Shown here piece by piece: positions 8,215 to 18,846 of a stretch of 64,000 nt of DNA. The position numbers and the translations under genes are program-made. Every line of letters starts with the position of its first letter. Positions within the stretch are counted from its first letter, which is position 1. Under the pieces are notes generated by a model. It did not search any database and was not told the DNA's origin. It worked only from the letters and a program-made list of their open reading frames with translations. The DNA is from Streptomyces sp. NBC_00483 (GTDB lineage: Bacteria; Actinomycetota; Actinomycetes; Streptomycetales; Streptomycetaceae): contig NZ_CP107880.1 in NCBI RefSeq assembly GCF_036013745.1, forward strand, positions 9,424,001 through 9,488,000, in the 5' to 3' direction.

Positions 8215-9903
8215 ATGAACCCGAAGCTCCGCGTGACCCCGAAGTCCCGACCCACCTCCGCGCGTACCGGCGTCCGTGTCGCCGCCGTCGGCGCCGCGGT
8301 GCTCTCGCTCGCCCTGGCCGGCTGTTCGGCCGCGCCGACCCCGGCGGGCGGCTCCGCCGGTGGCGGCGCGCTCACCACGAACCTCGGCTTCGCGGGCACC
8401 ACCATCAACCGCAACTTCAACCCGTTCGCACTCAAGCCCACGCAGGGCACGTTCGGGTTCCAGTACGAGGCGCTCTTCGACTTCAACATCCTTGAGGGCG
8501 GCAAGTTCACGCCCTGGCTGGCTAAGAAGTACGAGTGGGCCGACGGCGGCAAGAAGATCACCATCCACCTCGACGAGCGGGCCAACTGGAGCGACGGCTC
8601 CAAGCTCACCGCCGACGACGTGGTGTTCACCCTGAACTACGTGAAGAAGAACAAGCTGCCCCCGACCTGGGCCTTCGACTTCTCCAAGGCCTCCGCGCCG
8701 GACGACCACACCGTAGAGATCACCTTCGACAAGCCCGCCTACTCCAAGATCGACAGCATCGGCGGGACCACCCCGGTGCCCGAGAAGATCTGGAAGAAGA
8801 AGGACGGCGCGAAGGACACCAACCCGAACCCGGTCGGCTCGGGCCCGTACAAGCTCAAGCAGTACACACCGCAGCAGCTCACCTTCGAGGCCCGCGACAA
8901 CTACTGGAAGCAGAAGAACGTCCCGGTCAAGACCGTGAAGGCGCCCATCGTCACCCAGGCGTCCGAGGTGCCCAAGCTGCTCAGCGGGGAGCTCGACTGG
9001 AGCGGCGCCGTCGTGCCCGACGTCAAGAAGCAGTACATCGACAAGGACCCGAAGAACCACCACGCCTGGTATCCCACCTACGGCGGCCAGTTCCTGTTCT
9101 TCAACCACACCAAGAAGCCGTTCGACGACGTCCACGTCCGCAAGGCACTCTCGCTGGCCGTCGACCGCAGCCAGCTCCTGAACGTGACCAACCCGGGGAT
9201 GTTCAACACCCTCAATCTCACGGGTCTCGACTCGAAGACCCAGGGCAAGTGGATCGCCGACGAGTACAAGGATGCCGAGCAGCCCAAGGCCGAACTCACC
9301 AAGGCGCTCGCCGAGTTCAAGAAGGCCGGCTACACGAAGAAGAACGGCAAGCTGGTCGACGGCGGCGGCAAGCAGCTCAGCTTCTCCATCATGGAGGTGC
9401 AGGAGTGGGGCGACGCCGTGCAGTTCGACAAGGTCGTCGCCTCGCAGCTGCAGAAGGCGGGCGTCGACGTCGAGGTGAAGCCGATCGCGGCCGCGCAGAT
9501 CGACGCCAAGCGCAAGTCCGGTGACTTCGACGTCACGATCGGCGGCGGGATCTACTACTCCACGCCGTACAACTTCTTCAAGGACATGCTCTACAGCGAG
9601 AACGCCGGCATCTGGACCAACTACGGCCACTACAAGAGCAAGAAGGCCGACGCGCTGCTCAAGGACATGGCGAGCGCCAACGACGACGCGACCATCAAGA
9701 AGTACTCGGCCGAGTTCGAGAAGATCATGGTCGACGACGTGCCCGCCGCGCCGCTGATCACGATCGGTGTCTCCTCCGAGTACAACAGCAAGAACTGGAC
9801 CGGCTGGCCGAGCGCGAAGAAGCCCTACGCCCAGCCCGCCCCCTGGGGCGGTGGCGTCGACGCCATGAGCATCCTGCTCAACCTGCGCCCGGCGAAGGGC
9901 TGA
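8215..9903 (+). CDS. Family-5 ABC solute-binding lipoprotein
   Basis: A 562-residue extracellular binding protein of the Opp/Dpp (SBP_bac_5) class. The N-terminus has basic residues, a hydrophobic stretch and the lipobox LALAGC with lipidated Cys37. Internal signatures include the ANWSDGSKLTADDVVFTLNY region and the VRKALSLAVDRSQL region, both characteristic of the family. Although often annotated as peptide-binding, family-5 proteins also carry oligosaccharides; the LacI regulator upstream and two glycosidases downstream favour a glycan ligand here. The RBS is CCGGAGAG and the stop overlaps the next ATG (TGATG). Confidence 0.93.
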   Translation: MNPKLRVTPKSRPTSARTGVRVAAVGAAVLSLALAGCSAAPTPAGGSAGGGALTTNLGFAGTTINRNFNPFALKPTQGTFGFQYEALFDFNILEGGKFTPWLAKKYEWADGGKKITIHLDERANWSDGSKLTADDVVFTLNYVKKNKLPPTWAFDFSKASAPDDHTVEITFDKPAYSKIDSIGGTTPVPEKIWKKKDGAKDTNPNPVGSGPYKLKQYTPQQLTFEARDNYWKQKNVPVKTVKAPIVTQASEVPKLLSGELDWSGAVVPDVKKQYIDKDPKNHHAWYPTYGGQFLFFNHTKKPFDDVHVRKALSLAVDRSQLLNVTNPGMFNTLNLTGLDSKTQGKWIADEYKDAEQPKAELTKALAEFKKAGYTKKNGKLVDGGGKQLSFSIMEVQEWGDAVQFDKVVASQLQKAGVDVEVKPIAAAQIDAKRKSGDFDVTIGGGIYYSTPYNFFKDMLYSENAGIWTNYGHYKSKKADALLKDMASANDDATIKKYSAEFEKIMVDDVPAAPLITIGVSSEYNSKNWTGWPSAKKPYAQPAPWGGGVDAMSILLNLRPAKG

Positions 9904-10982
9904 TGGACATGGCCACCGCACCCGTCCTCACCCCCGCCGCCGCAGAGGCCCCGCCACCCGCCCGGCGCACGGCGGCCGGTCGGCTCGGCGCCGCCCGCTA
10001 CTTCCTGCGGCGCCTCGGCTTCTACCTCGGCGCCGCCGCCGTCGCCGTCACCCTCAACTTCCTCATCCCGCGCCTGATGCCGGGCGACCCCGCCTCCGCG
10101 CTCATCTCCCAGATGCAGCAGAAGCAGAACCTGTCCGCCGAGCAAGTGACCAGCATCTACCGGCTGTTCGGCGCGCCCGGCGCCCCGCTGTGGGACCAGT
10201 ACGTCACGTACCTCGGCCAGATCGCCCACTTCGACTTCGGCGCGTCCGTCGCCTACTACCCGACGCCCGTGTGGGAAGTGATCCGCTCCGGGCTCCCCTG
10301 GACGATCGGACTCGTCGGCCTGACCGCCGTGCTCGCGTTCGTCATCGGCACCTCGATGGGCGTTCTCGCGGGCTCCCGCGTCGGATCGCGCTTCGACTCC
10401 TTCATCACGCCCGCCTCGATGTTCCTCGGCGCGCTGCCCTTCTTCTGGGTCGCGCTGCTGCTGGTCATGGCGTTCGGCGTGCAGCTCAACTGGCTGCCGA
10501 TCAGCGGCGCGTACGACGGTGACATGGCGGTCGCCTTCAACGGCCCGTTCCTGGCGAGCGTCGTGACACACGGCATCCTGCCCGCCATCACGATGGTCGT
10601 CGCCTCGTTCGGCGGCTGGCTCGTCGGCATGCGCAACATGATGGTGACCACCGTCTCCGAGGACTACGTGCTCCTGGCCCGCGCCAAGGGCCTGTCCAAG
10701 GCCCGCGTGATGTTCCAGTACGCCGCCCGCAACGCGGTCCTTCCCAGCGTCGCCGGCTTCGCCCTCACCATTGGCTCCGCCGTCAGCGGCCAGATCCTCG
10801 TCGAGATCGTCTTCTCGTACCCCGGCGTCGGCTATCTGCTCTACCAGGCCGTTTCCAGCGTCGACTACCCGCTGATGCAGGCCCTGTTCCTGATCGTCTC
10901 GCTCACCGTGCTCGCCGCGAACTTCATCGCGGACTCCGTGTACGGACTGATCGACCCGCGCGCGAGGGAGACCCGCTCATGA
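9903..10982 (+). CDS. ABC transporter permease, DppB/OppB type
   Basis: A 359-residue inner-membrane permease. About residues 35-60 form the first transmembrane helix after a cytoplasmic Pro/Arg-rich extension, and the LMPGDPASALISQMQ segment is the external region typical of DppB. The EAA-type loop (EDYVLLARAKGLSKARVM, around 250) contacts the ATPases. It overlaps the binding-protein stop by one base and the next permease by four, so translation is coupled. Confidence 0.94.
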   Translation: MDMATAPVLTPAAAEAPPPARRTAAGRLGAARYFLRRLGFYLGAAAVAVTLNFLIPRLMPGDPASALISQMQQKQNLSAEQVTSIYRLFGAPGAPLWDQYVTYLGQIAHFDFGASVAYYPTPVWEVIRSGLPWTIGLVGLTAVLAFVIGTSMGVLAGSRVGSRFDSFITPASMFLGALPFFWVALLLVMAFGVQLNWLPISGAYDGDMAVAFNGPFLASVVTHGILPAITMVVASFGGWLVGMRNMMVTTVSEDYVLLARAKGLSKARVMFQYAARNAVLPSVAGFALTIGSAVSGQILVEIVFSYPGVGYLLYQAVSSVDYPLMQALFLIVSLTVLAANFIADSVYGLIDPRARETRS

Positions 10983-11950
10983 CGAAGTCGGTACGCGCCC
11001 GGCGGCGGCTGCCGAAGCTGCCCGGGAACATCAAGGTCCGCGTCGGGATCGCGATCATCGTGTGTTTCGCCCTGCTCGCGGTGCTCGGCCCGTTCGTCGT
11101 CGAGAACCTGATGGGGCTCTCACCCACCGACGTCGACACCAGCGGCTCCATGCAGCCGCCCTCCGGGGCCCACCTGCTGGGCACCACGGCCAACGGCGAG
11201 GACGTCTTCGCGCAGCTCGTCGTCGGCAGCCGTGTCTCGCTGCTCGTCGGGCTCGTCGCGGGCGTCGTCACCACGGTGCTCTCGGTCCTGGTCGGGGTCG
11301 CGGGCGGCTACCTCGGCGGGCGGGCGGACTCGTTCCTGACCGTCGCCACCAACATCTTCCTCGTCATCCCCGGCATGCCGCTCCTGATCATCGTGGCGAG
11401 CTATGTGCAGGGGCGCGGCGGCTGGCTCACCGTGGCCCTCGTCATCGGCCTCACCGCGTGGCCGTGGGCCGCCCGGCAGAAGCGGGCGCAGACACTGTCG
11501 CTGAGGCACCGGGACTTCGTGGCCGCCGCCGAGATGACCGGCGAGAGCCGCTGGGGTGTCATCACCCGCGAACTCATCCCGTCCCTCGCGCCGCTGATCT
11601 CCGTGAGCTTCCTCGGCGCCGTCGTCGGCTCGATGTTCGCGGACGCGGGCCTCTCCTTCATGGGCCTCGGCAACATCAACATCACCAGCTGGGGCTCGAT
11701 GCTGTACTGGGCGCAGAACGGCTCCGCGCTCACCCGCGGCGCCTGGTGGTGGTTCGTCCCGCCGGGCGCGTGCATCGCCCTCGTCGGCGTCGCCGCGGGG
11801 CTCGTCAACTTCGGCATCGACGAGGTGTCCAACCCCCGTCTGCGCAAGCCCTCCAAGCAGGTACGGATGCGGGCCCGCGCCGCCCGCCTCGGCGCGGCGG
11901 ACACCGCCGTGCCCGCCCAGGCCACGCCCGTGAAGGAGGCCACCTCATGA
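10979..11950 (+). CDS. ABC transporter permease, DppC/OppC type
   Basis: A 323-residue permease with the DppC hallmarks: a single N-terminal helix (about 22-42), then HLLGTTANGEDVFAQLVVGS, a typical segment preceding the five-helix core, and the EAA loop RHRDFVAAAEMTGESRWGVI. It pairs with the upstream DppB-type permease. The last four bases overlap the start of the first ATPase gene. The C-terminal Arg/Ala-rich tail is cytoplasmic. Confidence 0.94.
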   Translation: MTKSVRARRRLPKLPGNIKVRVGIAIIVCFALLAVLGPFVVENLMGLSPTDVDTSGSMQPPSGAHLLGTTANGEDVFAQLVVGSRVSLLVGLVAGVVTTVLSVLVGVAGGYLGGRADSFLTVATNIFLVIPGMPLLIIVASYVQGRGGWLTVALVIGLTAWPWAARQKRAQTLSLRHRDFVAAAEMTGESRWGVITRELIPSLAPLISVSFLGAVVGSMFADAGLSFMGLGNINITSWGSMLYWAQNGSALTRGAWWWFVPPGACIALVGVAAGLVNFGIDEVSNPRLRKPSKQVRMRARAARLGAADTAVPAQATPVKEATS

Positions 11951-12970
11951 GCCCGACCCCCGGCGCTCCGCTGCTGACCGTCCGCGATCTGCACGTCGAC
12001 TACTTCGACCAGGACAACCCCGTGCACGCCGTCCGCGGCGTCGACCTCACGCTGCGCCGCGGCGAGACCCTCGGCATCGTCGGCGAGAGCGGTTGCGGAA
12101 AGTCCACGCTGGTCACCGCCATGACCCGCCTGGAGCGGCCGCCGGCCGTGACCACCGCGGGCTCGGTGATCCTGCACGGCCACGACGGCGCCGACAACAC
12201 CGACATCCTGCGCCTGACCGAGCGTCAACTGGCCGCGCTGCGCTGGGAGAAGATCGCGATCGTCTTCCAGAGCGCGATGAACGCCCTCAACCCGGTCCTC
12301 CGGCTCGGCACCCAGTTCGCCGACGTCCTCCGCAAGCACCGCGGCCTGTCGAAGAAGGAGGCCTGGGAGCGGGCGGGGGAGCTGCTCGGCATGGTCGGCA
12401 TCCCCGCGGACCGGCTGCGGAGCTACGCGCACGAGCTGTCCGGCGGCATGCGCCAGCGCGCCACGATCGCCCTCGCGCTCGCCTGCGAACCGGACCTTGT
12501 CGTCATGGACGAGCCGACGACGGCCGTCGACGTCGTCATGCAGCGCCAAATCCTGCGCCAAGTTGCACGTCTGAAGCGCGAGTTGGGCTTCTCGGTCGTC
12601 TTCATCACCCACGACCTGTCGCTGCTCATCGAGATCGCCGACCGGATCGCCGTGATGTACGCGGGCAAGATCGTGGAGACGGGGCCACCGCGCCGCCTCT
12701 ACGAGGACCCGCAGCACCCGTACACCACCGCACTGCGCGGCGCCTTCCCTCCGCTGCACGGCGAACGACGCGAGATCACCGGCATCCCCGGCTCGCCGCC
12801 CGGACTGCGCACCCCGCCGCCGGGGTGCTCCTTCCACCCGCGCTGCGCGCACCGGATGGACGCCTGCGACCGCGAGGAGCCGGTCCTGCTGCAACTCGGT
12901 GACGCCGGCGATGTCGCCTGCCACCTCCACCGGCACCCCGCCACGACGACCCCGGAAGCCGAGGACCGCC

Positions 12971-12984
<14 letters not shown>
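11947..12984 (+). CDS. ABC transporter ATP-binding protein, DppD/OppD type
   Basis: A 345-residue ATPase: Walker A GESGCGKS (46-53), signature LSGGMRQR, Walker B LVVMDEPTTAVD and the switch histidine in FITHDLSLL. The C-terminal oligopeptide-type extension contains a Cys-rich stretch (GCSFHPRCAHRMDAC), which in DppD relatives can hold an iron-sulfur cluster. ATG 11947 is chosen because it overlaps the permease stop as ATGA; a longer open frame upstream is an alternative-frame artefact of the permease gene. Confidence 0.94.
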
Positions 12985-13996
<1,012 letters not shown>

Positions 13997-14033
13997 GCCC
14001 GCGACGCCCCGTACCATCCCGAAAGGACCCGCG

Positions 14034-15317
14034 TTGCAATCCGACGCCCCCATCGGGGCGATCGCTCCGATCGCCCCGACACCGCACCAACTCGCCTGGC
14101 AGCGCAGCAACACCGGCGCCTTCTTCCACTTCGGCATCAACACCTTCCACGGCCAGGAATGGAGCGACGGCGCCCTCCCGGCGTCGTCCTTCGACCCCAC
14201 CGACCTCGACACCGAGCAGTGGGTCGAGACCGCCCGCGCCGCCGGGGCCCGCTACGCGATCATCACCGCGAAACACCACGACGGCTTCTGCCTGTGGCCC
14301 ACGAAAACCACCGACTACTCCGTCGCCTCGTCGCCGTGGAAGGACGGGAAGGGCGATGTCGTCGGCGAACTGGCGGCGGCCTGCCGGGCGGCCGGGATCG
14401 GCTTCGGGGTGTACCTCTCCCCGTGGGACCGTCACGCGCCCGAGTACGCCGACCCGGCCGCGTACACCGAGCTCTACACCGAGCAGATCCGCGAACTGTG
14501 CACCTGGTACGGGCCGTTGATGGAGCTGTGGTTCGACGGCGCGGGCTCGGACGGCTACGAGTACGACTGGACCGCCATCATGGCCGTCGCCCGCAAGCAC
14601 CAGCCGGACGCCATGGTGTTCAACATGGGTGACCCGACGATCCGCTGGGTCGGCAACGAGGACGGGCTCGCGGCCGACCCCGTCGAGTACGTCGTCGACC
14701 ACACGCAGATGAGCAACTACACGGTCGTCACCGCCGAGTTCGCCGAGGCGCTCTACCTGCCGCCGGAGTGCGACGTGTCGATCCGGCGCGGCTGGTTCTG
14801 GCACCCGGACGACGAGCCCAAGTCCCTGGAGCACCTGCTCGCCATCCACTACCGCTCCGTGGGCCTCGGCGCGAACCTCCTGCTCAACCTGCCGCCCGAC
14901 ACACGCGGCCGGATTCCGGACGCCGATGCCGCGCGAGTGGCGGAGTTCGGCGCCGAGGTCACACGCCGCTTCGGGGCACCGGCCGCCACTGCCGAGCTGG
15001 CCCACGGGGACACCTGGACGGCTTCCTTCGGGGGCCCGGTCACCTTCGACCACATCCGGCTGCGCGAGGACCTCACCGAAGGGCAGCGCGTCGTACGCCA
15101 TGTGGTGCGGGCCGGCGACCGCGTCCTCGCCGAGGGACTCACTGTGGGCGCAGGACGCATCCACCTCACCGAGCCGGTGACGGCCGCCGAGCTGACCGTC
15201 GAAGTCGTGGGCGACGGCGCGGTGTTGGAGTCCGTAGAGGTCTTCGAGACGGGAGTGCGGGAGCTGCCGCAGGTTCCCGAGGGATACCGGGCGCCGACGG
15301 ATCGGCCGGACGAATGA
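14034..15317 (+). CDS. GH29 alpha-L-fucosidase
   Basis: A 427-residue glycoside hydrolase family 29 enzyme that removes alpha-linked L-fucose. The N-terminal barrel contains GAFFHFGINTFHGQEWSDG, ARYAIITAKHHDGFCLWPT and the nucleophile motif LMELWFDGAGSDG (Asp168). Residues about 345-420 form a beta-rich carbohydrate-binding-like C-terminal domain. The start is TTG 14034, since GAAAGGA lies five bases ahead of GCG-TTG and upstream codons overlap the ATPase gene. No signal peptide is present, so it acts in the cytoplasm on imported glycans. Confidence 0.9.
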   Translation: MQSDAPIGAIAPIAPTPHQLAWQRSNTGAFFHFGINTFHGQEWSDGALPASSFDPTDLDTEQWVETARAAGARYAIITAKHHDGFCLWPTKTTDYSVASSPWKDGKGDVVGELAAACRAAGIGFGVYLSPWDRHAPEYADPAAYTELYTEQIRELCTWYGPLMELWFDGAGSDGYEYDWTAIMAVARKHQPDAMVFNMGDPTIRWVGNEDGLAADPVEYVVDHTQMSNYTVVTAEFAEALYLPPECDVSIRRGWFWHPDDEPKSLEHLLAIHYRSVGLGANLLLNLPPDTRGRIPDADAARVAEFGAEVTRRFGAPAATAELAHGDTWTASFGGPVTFDHIRLREDLTEGQRVVRHVVRAGDRVLAEGLTVGAGRIHLTEPVTAAELTVEVVGDGAVLESVEVFETGVRELPQVPEGYRAPTDRPDE

Positions 15318-17746
15318 GAGGGCAAGGGAACGTGGAACTGACGGGTGAGGGCTGGAAGCTGCGCGGCACCGGTGAAATCGGTGACATCGAGGTGCCGGCG
15401 GTCGTGCCGGGATGCGCACACACCGACCTGATGCGGGCCGGGGTCATCCCGGACCCGTTCCTCGGCACGAACGAGGCGGAGGCGCAGTGGGTCGGGCTCA
15501 CGGACTGGGAGTACAGCAGAGCCTTCGACTTGTCTGCCCAGCCCGATGGCTCACGCGTGCACCTCGTCCTCGACGGGCTCCAGACGGTCGCGACGGTCCT
15601 CGTCAACGGCACCGAGGTCGGCAACACCCGCAACATGCACCGCCGTTACCGCTTCGACGTGACCGACGCCGTACGGCCCGGGACGAACGAGCTGGCCGTC
15701 CCCTTCGCCTCCTCCGCGCAGGCGATGCTGGACGCGGCCGGCGACGACCCGCTGCCGTACGACTGGACGTACCCCTACAACGAACTGCGCACGATGGCCT
15801 GCGAGGGCGGCTGGGACTGGGGCCCGACGCTCGTCACGGCGGGGATCTGGCGGGACGTACGCCTTGAGGTGTGGGACACGGCCCGCGCGGACGTCGATGT
15901 CACCACGACCCTGGACGAGGACCTGTGGCGCGGAACGCTCGTCGTGGGCCTCGACGTGGAGGGCGGCCCGTGCGAGGCCGAGGTGGTCGTCGCGGGACAC
16001 GCGGAGCGCTTCCCGATCTCCTCAACGGGGCGCCAAAAGCTGTCTGTTGACGTCCCGAGCCCCGACGTCTGGTGGCCGCGCGGTTACGGCGCACCCACGC
16101 AGCACGACGCGACCGTACGACTGCTGGACGCGACCGGCAGGACCCTCCAGGAGACCCACCACCGCGTCGGCTTCCGGCACATCGCCATCGACACGACGCC
16201 CGACGAGCACGGCCGCGCGTTCACCCTGCGGGTCAACGGCCGCCCGGTGTTCTGCAAGGGCGCCAACTGGATCCCCGACGACCTCTTCGTCTCACGGATG
16301 ACGCCCGCCCGGTACGAGGAACGTATCGACCAGGCGTGCGCGGCGAACATGAACACCCTGCGCGTCTGGGGCGGTGGCATCTACGAGGACGAGGCCTTCT
16401 ACGCGGCGTGCGACGAGCGCGGCGTCCTGGTCTGGCAGGACTTCATGTTCGCGTGCGCCGCTTACCCCGAGGAGGAGCCGCTGCGGTCGGAGGTCGCGGC
16501 CGAGGCGGACGACGTCGTCCGACGCCTCGCGGCGCACCCGAGCGTCGTCGTCTGGAACGGCGCCAACGAGAACCTGCTCGGCCACGAGGACTGGGGCTGG
16601 CGCGCGCAGATCCGGGACCGCACCTGGGGCGAGGGCTACTACCGCGAGCTGCTCCCGGCCGCCGTCGAGGCCCACGCGCCCGGCGCCGTGTACGTCGTGA
16701 ACAGCCCCGTGGCGAGCGAGCCCGGCGTCCACCCGCAGGTGCCCGGCGACGGCCCGACCCACCTCTGGGACACCTGGAACCTCCTCGACTACGCCCACTA
16801 CCGGGACCAGATCCCGCGCTTCGCAGCCGAGTTCGGCTGGCAGGCCCCGGCGACCCGGGCCACGCTGACCGAGGCGCTCGGGGCGCTGCCCGACCGGCCC
16901 GACGACCCGGCCCTCCTGGCACACCAGAAGCAACCCGGCGGCGAGCGCAACCTCGTGGACCGCCTGAAGGGCCGCTTCCCCGCCCCGGACCGCATCGCGG
17001 CGGACACCGACCGCTGGCACCTGGCCACCAGCCTCAACCAGGCCCACGCCCTGCGCACCGCCGTCGAACACCACCGCTCGTGGTGGCCGCGCACGGCCGG
17101 CTCCCTGATCTGGCAGCTCAACGACGTCTGGCCCGCCCTGTCCTGGTCCCTGATCGACCACGGCGGCCGCCCCAAACCCGCCTGGTACGCGGTGCGCGGC
17201 GCCTTCGCGGACCGCCTCGTGACGCTCCAGCCGCGGGAGGCGGGCCTCAGCGCCGTCCTCGTCAACGACACGGACGAGCCGTGGACGGGTGAGCTGGCAC
17301 TCCGCCGCGTCCACGTCACGGACGGCGAAGTGGCCCGCACGGAAGGGGAGTTCATCGTTCCCGCGCGCACGGTCCTCGCCCTCCCCGTGGGCCCGCGGAT
17401 CACCCAGGCGGGCCGGCGCCGCGAGGAACTGGTGGTCGCGGAGACCGAGGGAGCCGACCGCGCCGTCCACGCCTTCGTACGCGACGACGGCGTCCGCTGG
17501 CCCGCCCCCGACGTCAAGTACTCCGTTGAGCGGAAGCAGGACCACGCGCTCGTCCACCTCACGGCGGGAGTCGCACTCGGTGACGTGATCGTCGAGGCGC
17601 CCGGCATGCGCGCGGACACGGCGCTCCTGACGCTGCTGCCGGGGGAGAGCGGGACGGTCGTGCTGCGGCCGGAGCGGGAGGGTGCCCGGCTACCCGGGGA
17701 GGACGCGGTTTCCCTGCATACGCGGAACGGCTTCTTCCACGACTGA
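15314..17746 (+). CDS. GH2 beta-mannosidase
   Basis: An 810-residue GH2-clan enzyme cleaving terminal beta-mannosides. The N-terminal sugar-binding jelly roll (PAVVPGCAHTDLMRAGVIPD) is typical of beta-mannosidases. The acid/base is Glu419 in VVWNGANENLLG and the nucleophile is Glu506 in FAAEFGWQAP. It lacks a secretion signal, so it is cytoplasmic. ATG 15314 overlaps the fucosidase stop; GTG 15332, six codons later and preceded by AAGGGA, is an alternative. With the fucosidase it fits breakdown of imported core-fucosylated N-glycan-like oligosaccharides. Confidence 0.92.
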   Translation: MRGQGNVELTGEGWKLRGTGEIGDIEVPAVVPGCAHTDLMRAGVIPDPFLGTNEAEAQWVGLTDWEYSRAFDLSAQPDGSRVHLVLDGLQTVATVLVNGTEVGNTRNMHRRYRFDVTDAVRPGTNELAVPFASSAQAMLDAAGDDPLPYDWTYPYNELRTMACEGGWDWGPTLVTAGIWRDVRLEVWDTARADVDVTTTLDEDLWRGTLVVGLDVEGGPCEAEVVVAGHAERFPISSTGRQKLSVDVPSPDVWWPRGYGAPTQHDATVRLLDATGRTLQETHHRVGFRHIAIDTTPDEHGRAFTLRVNGRPVFCKGANWIPDDLFVSRMTPARYEERIDQACAANMNTLRVWGGGIYEDEAFYAACDERGVLVWQDFMFACAAYPEEEPLRSEVAAEADDVVRRLAAHPSVVVWNGANENLLGHEDWGWRAQIRDRTWGEGYYRELLPAAVEAHAPGAVYVVNSPVASEPGVHPQVPGDGPTHLWDTWNLLDYAHYRDQIPRFAAEFGWQAPATRATLTEALGALPDRPDDPALLAHQKQPGGERNLVDRLKGRFPAPDRIAADTDRWHLATSLNQAHALRTAVEHHRSWWPRTAGSLIWQLNDVWPALSWSLIDHGGRPKPAWYAVRGAFADRLVTLQPREAGLSAVLVNDTDEPWTGELALRRVHVTDGEVARTEGEFIVPARTVLALPVGPRITQAGRRREELVVAETEGADRAVHAFVRDDGVRWPAPDVKYSVERKQDHALVHLTAGVALGDVIVEAPGMRADTALLTLLPGESGTVVLRPEREGARLPGEDAVSLHTRNGFFHD

Positions 17747-17755
17747 CGGTTCCGT

Positions 17756-17797
17756 ACGGCGCGCTTCCCGGCACCGAGGTGACGGGAAGCGCGCCGT
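17756..17797. terminator. Bidirectional hairpin terminator
   Basis: Perfect 15-bp arms (17756-17770 and 17783-17797) with a 12-base loop between the convergent beta-mannosidase and ketosynthase genes. No U-tract follows, as is common in Streptomyces. Confidence 0.8.
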
Positions 17798-17802
17798 GCC
17801 GG

Positions 17803-18846
17803 TCAGGCCTGGCGCAGGCAGAGCGCTCCCCACTGGAATCCGGCGCCGATCGCCGACATCACGAAGGTGTCCCCGGGCTTGAGGCGCCCCGCGGAGACCG
17901 TGTGGTGCAGGGCCGTGAACATGCCGGCGGCACCGGTGTTCCCGAGCCGGTCCAGGGTGATCGGGGCCTTGGACGGATCGATGCCGAGGGCGGTCGTCGC
18001 CTCGCGCAGGATGTTCAGGTTGGCCTGGTGGAGGAAGAAGTGGTCGACGGAGCCCACGGTCAGGCCGGCGCGGCGGACCGAGGCCTCGATGCACTCCGGG
18101 ATTCGAGTGGTGGCCGTCTCCCACACCGCGCGGCCGTCCATCTCGACGTAGTGGGCGCCCTCGGCGACGGTGGCAGGGGAGGTGGGCATGCGGGAGCCGC
18201 CGGCCCGGACCTGGACGTCGTAGGTGAGCTGAGAGCCCAGGTCGTAGGAGAGAAGCCCGGCGCCCGGGGTGTCGGTCCGGGTGAGGACTGCGGCCGCGGC
18301 CGCGTCCCCGAAGAAGACGCCGGCGGTGCGGTCCTGGGGATGGGTGATCCGGGAGGCGCAGTCGGCGGCGACGAGCAGCACCGTACGGATGGAACGGTTC
18401 TGTAGCAGGTGCGCCGCGGTGAGCAGGGCCTGTACGCCGGACGCGCAGGCGGCCTGGGAGAAGTCCAGCGGAAGCGCGCGGTGTGCGCCGAGTGCGTCCT
18501 TGACGATCAGCGCGGTGGACGGGAACGGCATGTCGCCGGTGTAGCTGGCGACGATCACGACGTCGATGGCGGACGCTTCGACGCCTGCCGCGGACAGCGC
18601 GGGGCGGGCGGCCGCGAGCGCCATGTCGGAGGTGGCCAACTCGGGTGCGAGACGCCGCCGTTCACGGATGCCGGTGCGGGTCGTGATCCATTCGTCGGAG
18701 GTGTCCAGGACCTCGGCCAGCATGGCGTTGGTGATCACCGTCGGGGGGAGGTGCAGGCCGGTCCCGGCCACGGAGAACGGGACGGGCAGGCCGTCCCCGG
18801 TCTGATGGCACAGCTGCGGTTGTTCCACGTGGGCGAGGGTGGTCAT
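17803..18846 (-). CDS. FabH-like 3-oxoacyl-ACP synthase III
   Basis: A 347-residue thiolase-fold condensing enzyme. The full KASIII triad is present: Cys134 in SQAACASG, His273 in HQANLN and Asn303 in LGNTGAAG, together with the GIRERR motif near the N-terminus. Such enzymes condense an acyl-CoA with malonyl-ACP, or in secondary metabolism transfer acyl groups to other acceptors. The stand-alone context, without fabD/acpP/fabF, argues against a primary fatty-acid role. Its start overlaps the stop of the GNAT-E1 gene by four bases (18843-18846), so the two are translationally coupled and probably act in one pathway. Confidence 0.9.
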   Translation of the reverse strand: MTTLAHVEQPQLCHQTGDGLPVPFSVAGTGLHLPPTVITNAMLAEVLDTSDEWITTRTGIRERRRLAPELATSDMALAAARPALSAAGVEASAIDVVIVASYTGDMPFPSTALIVKDALGAHRALPLDFSQAACASGVQALLTAAHLLQNRSIRTVLLVAADCASRITHPQDRTAGVFFGDAAAAAVLTRTDTPGAGLLSYDLGSQLTYDVQVRAGGSRMPTSPATVAEGAHYVEMDGRAVWETATTRIPECIEASVRRAGLTVGSVDHFFLHQANLNILREATTALGIDPSKAPITLDRLGNTGAAGMFTALHHTVSAGRLKPGDTFVMSAIGAGFQWGALCLRQA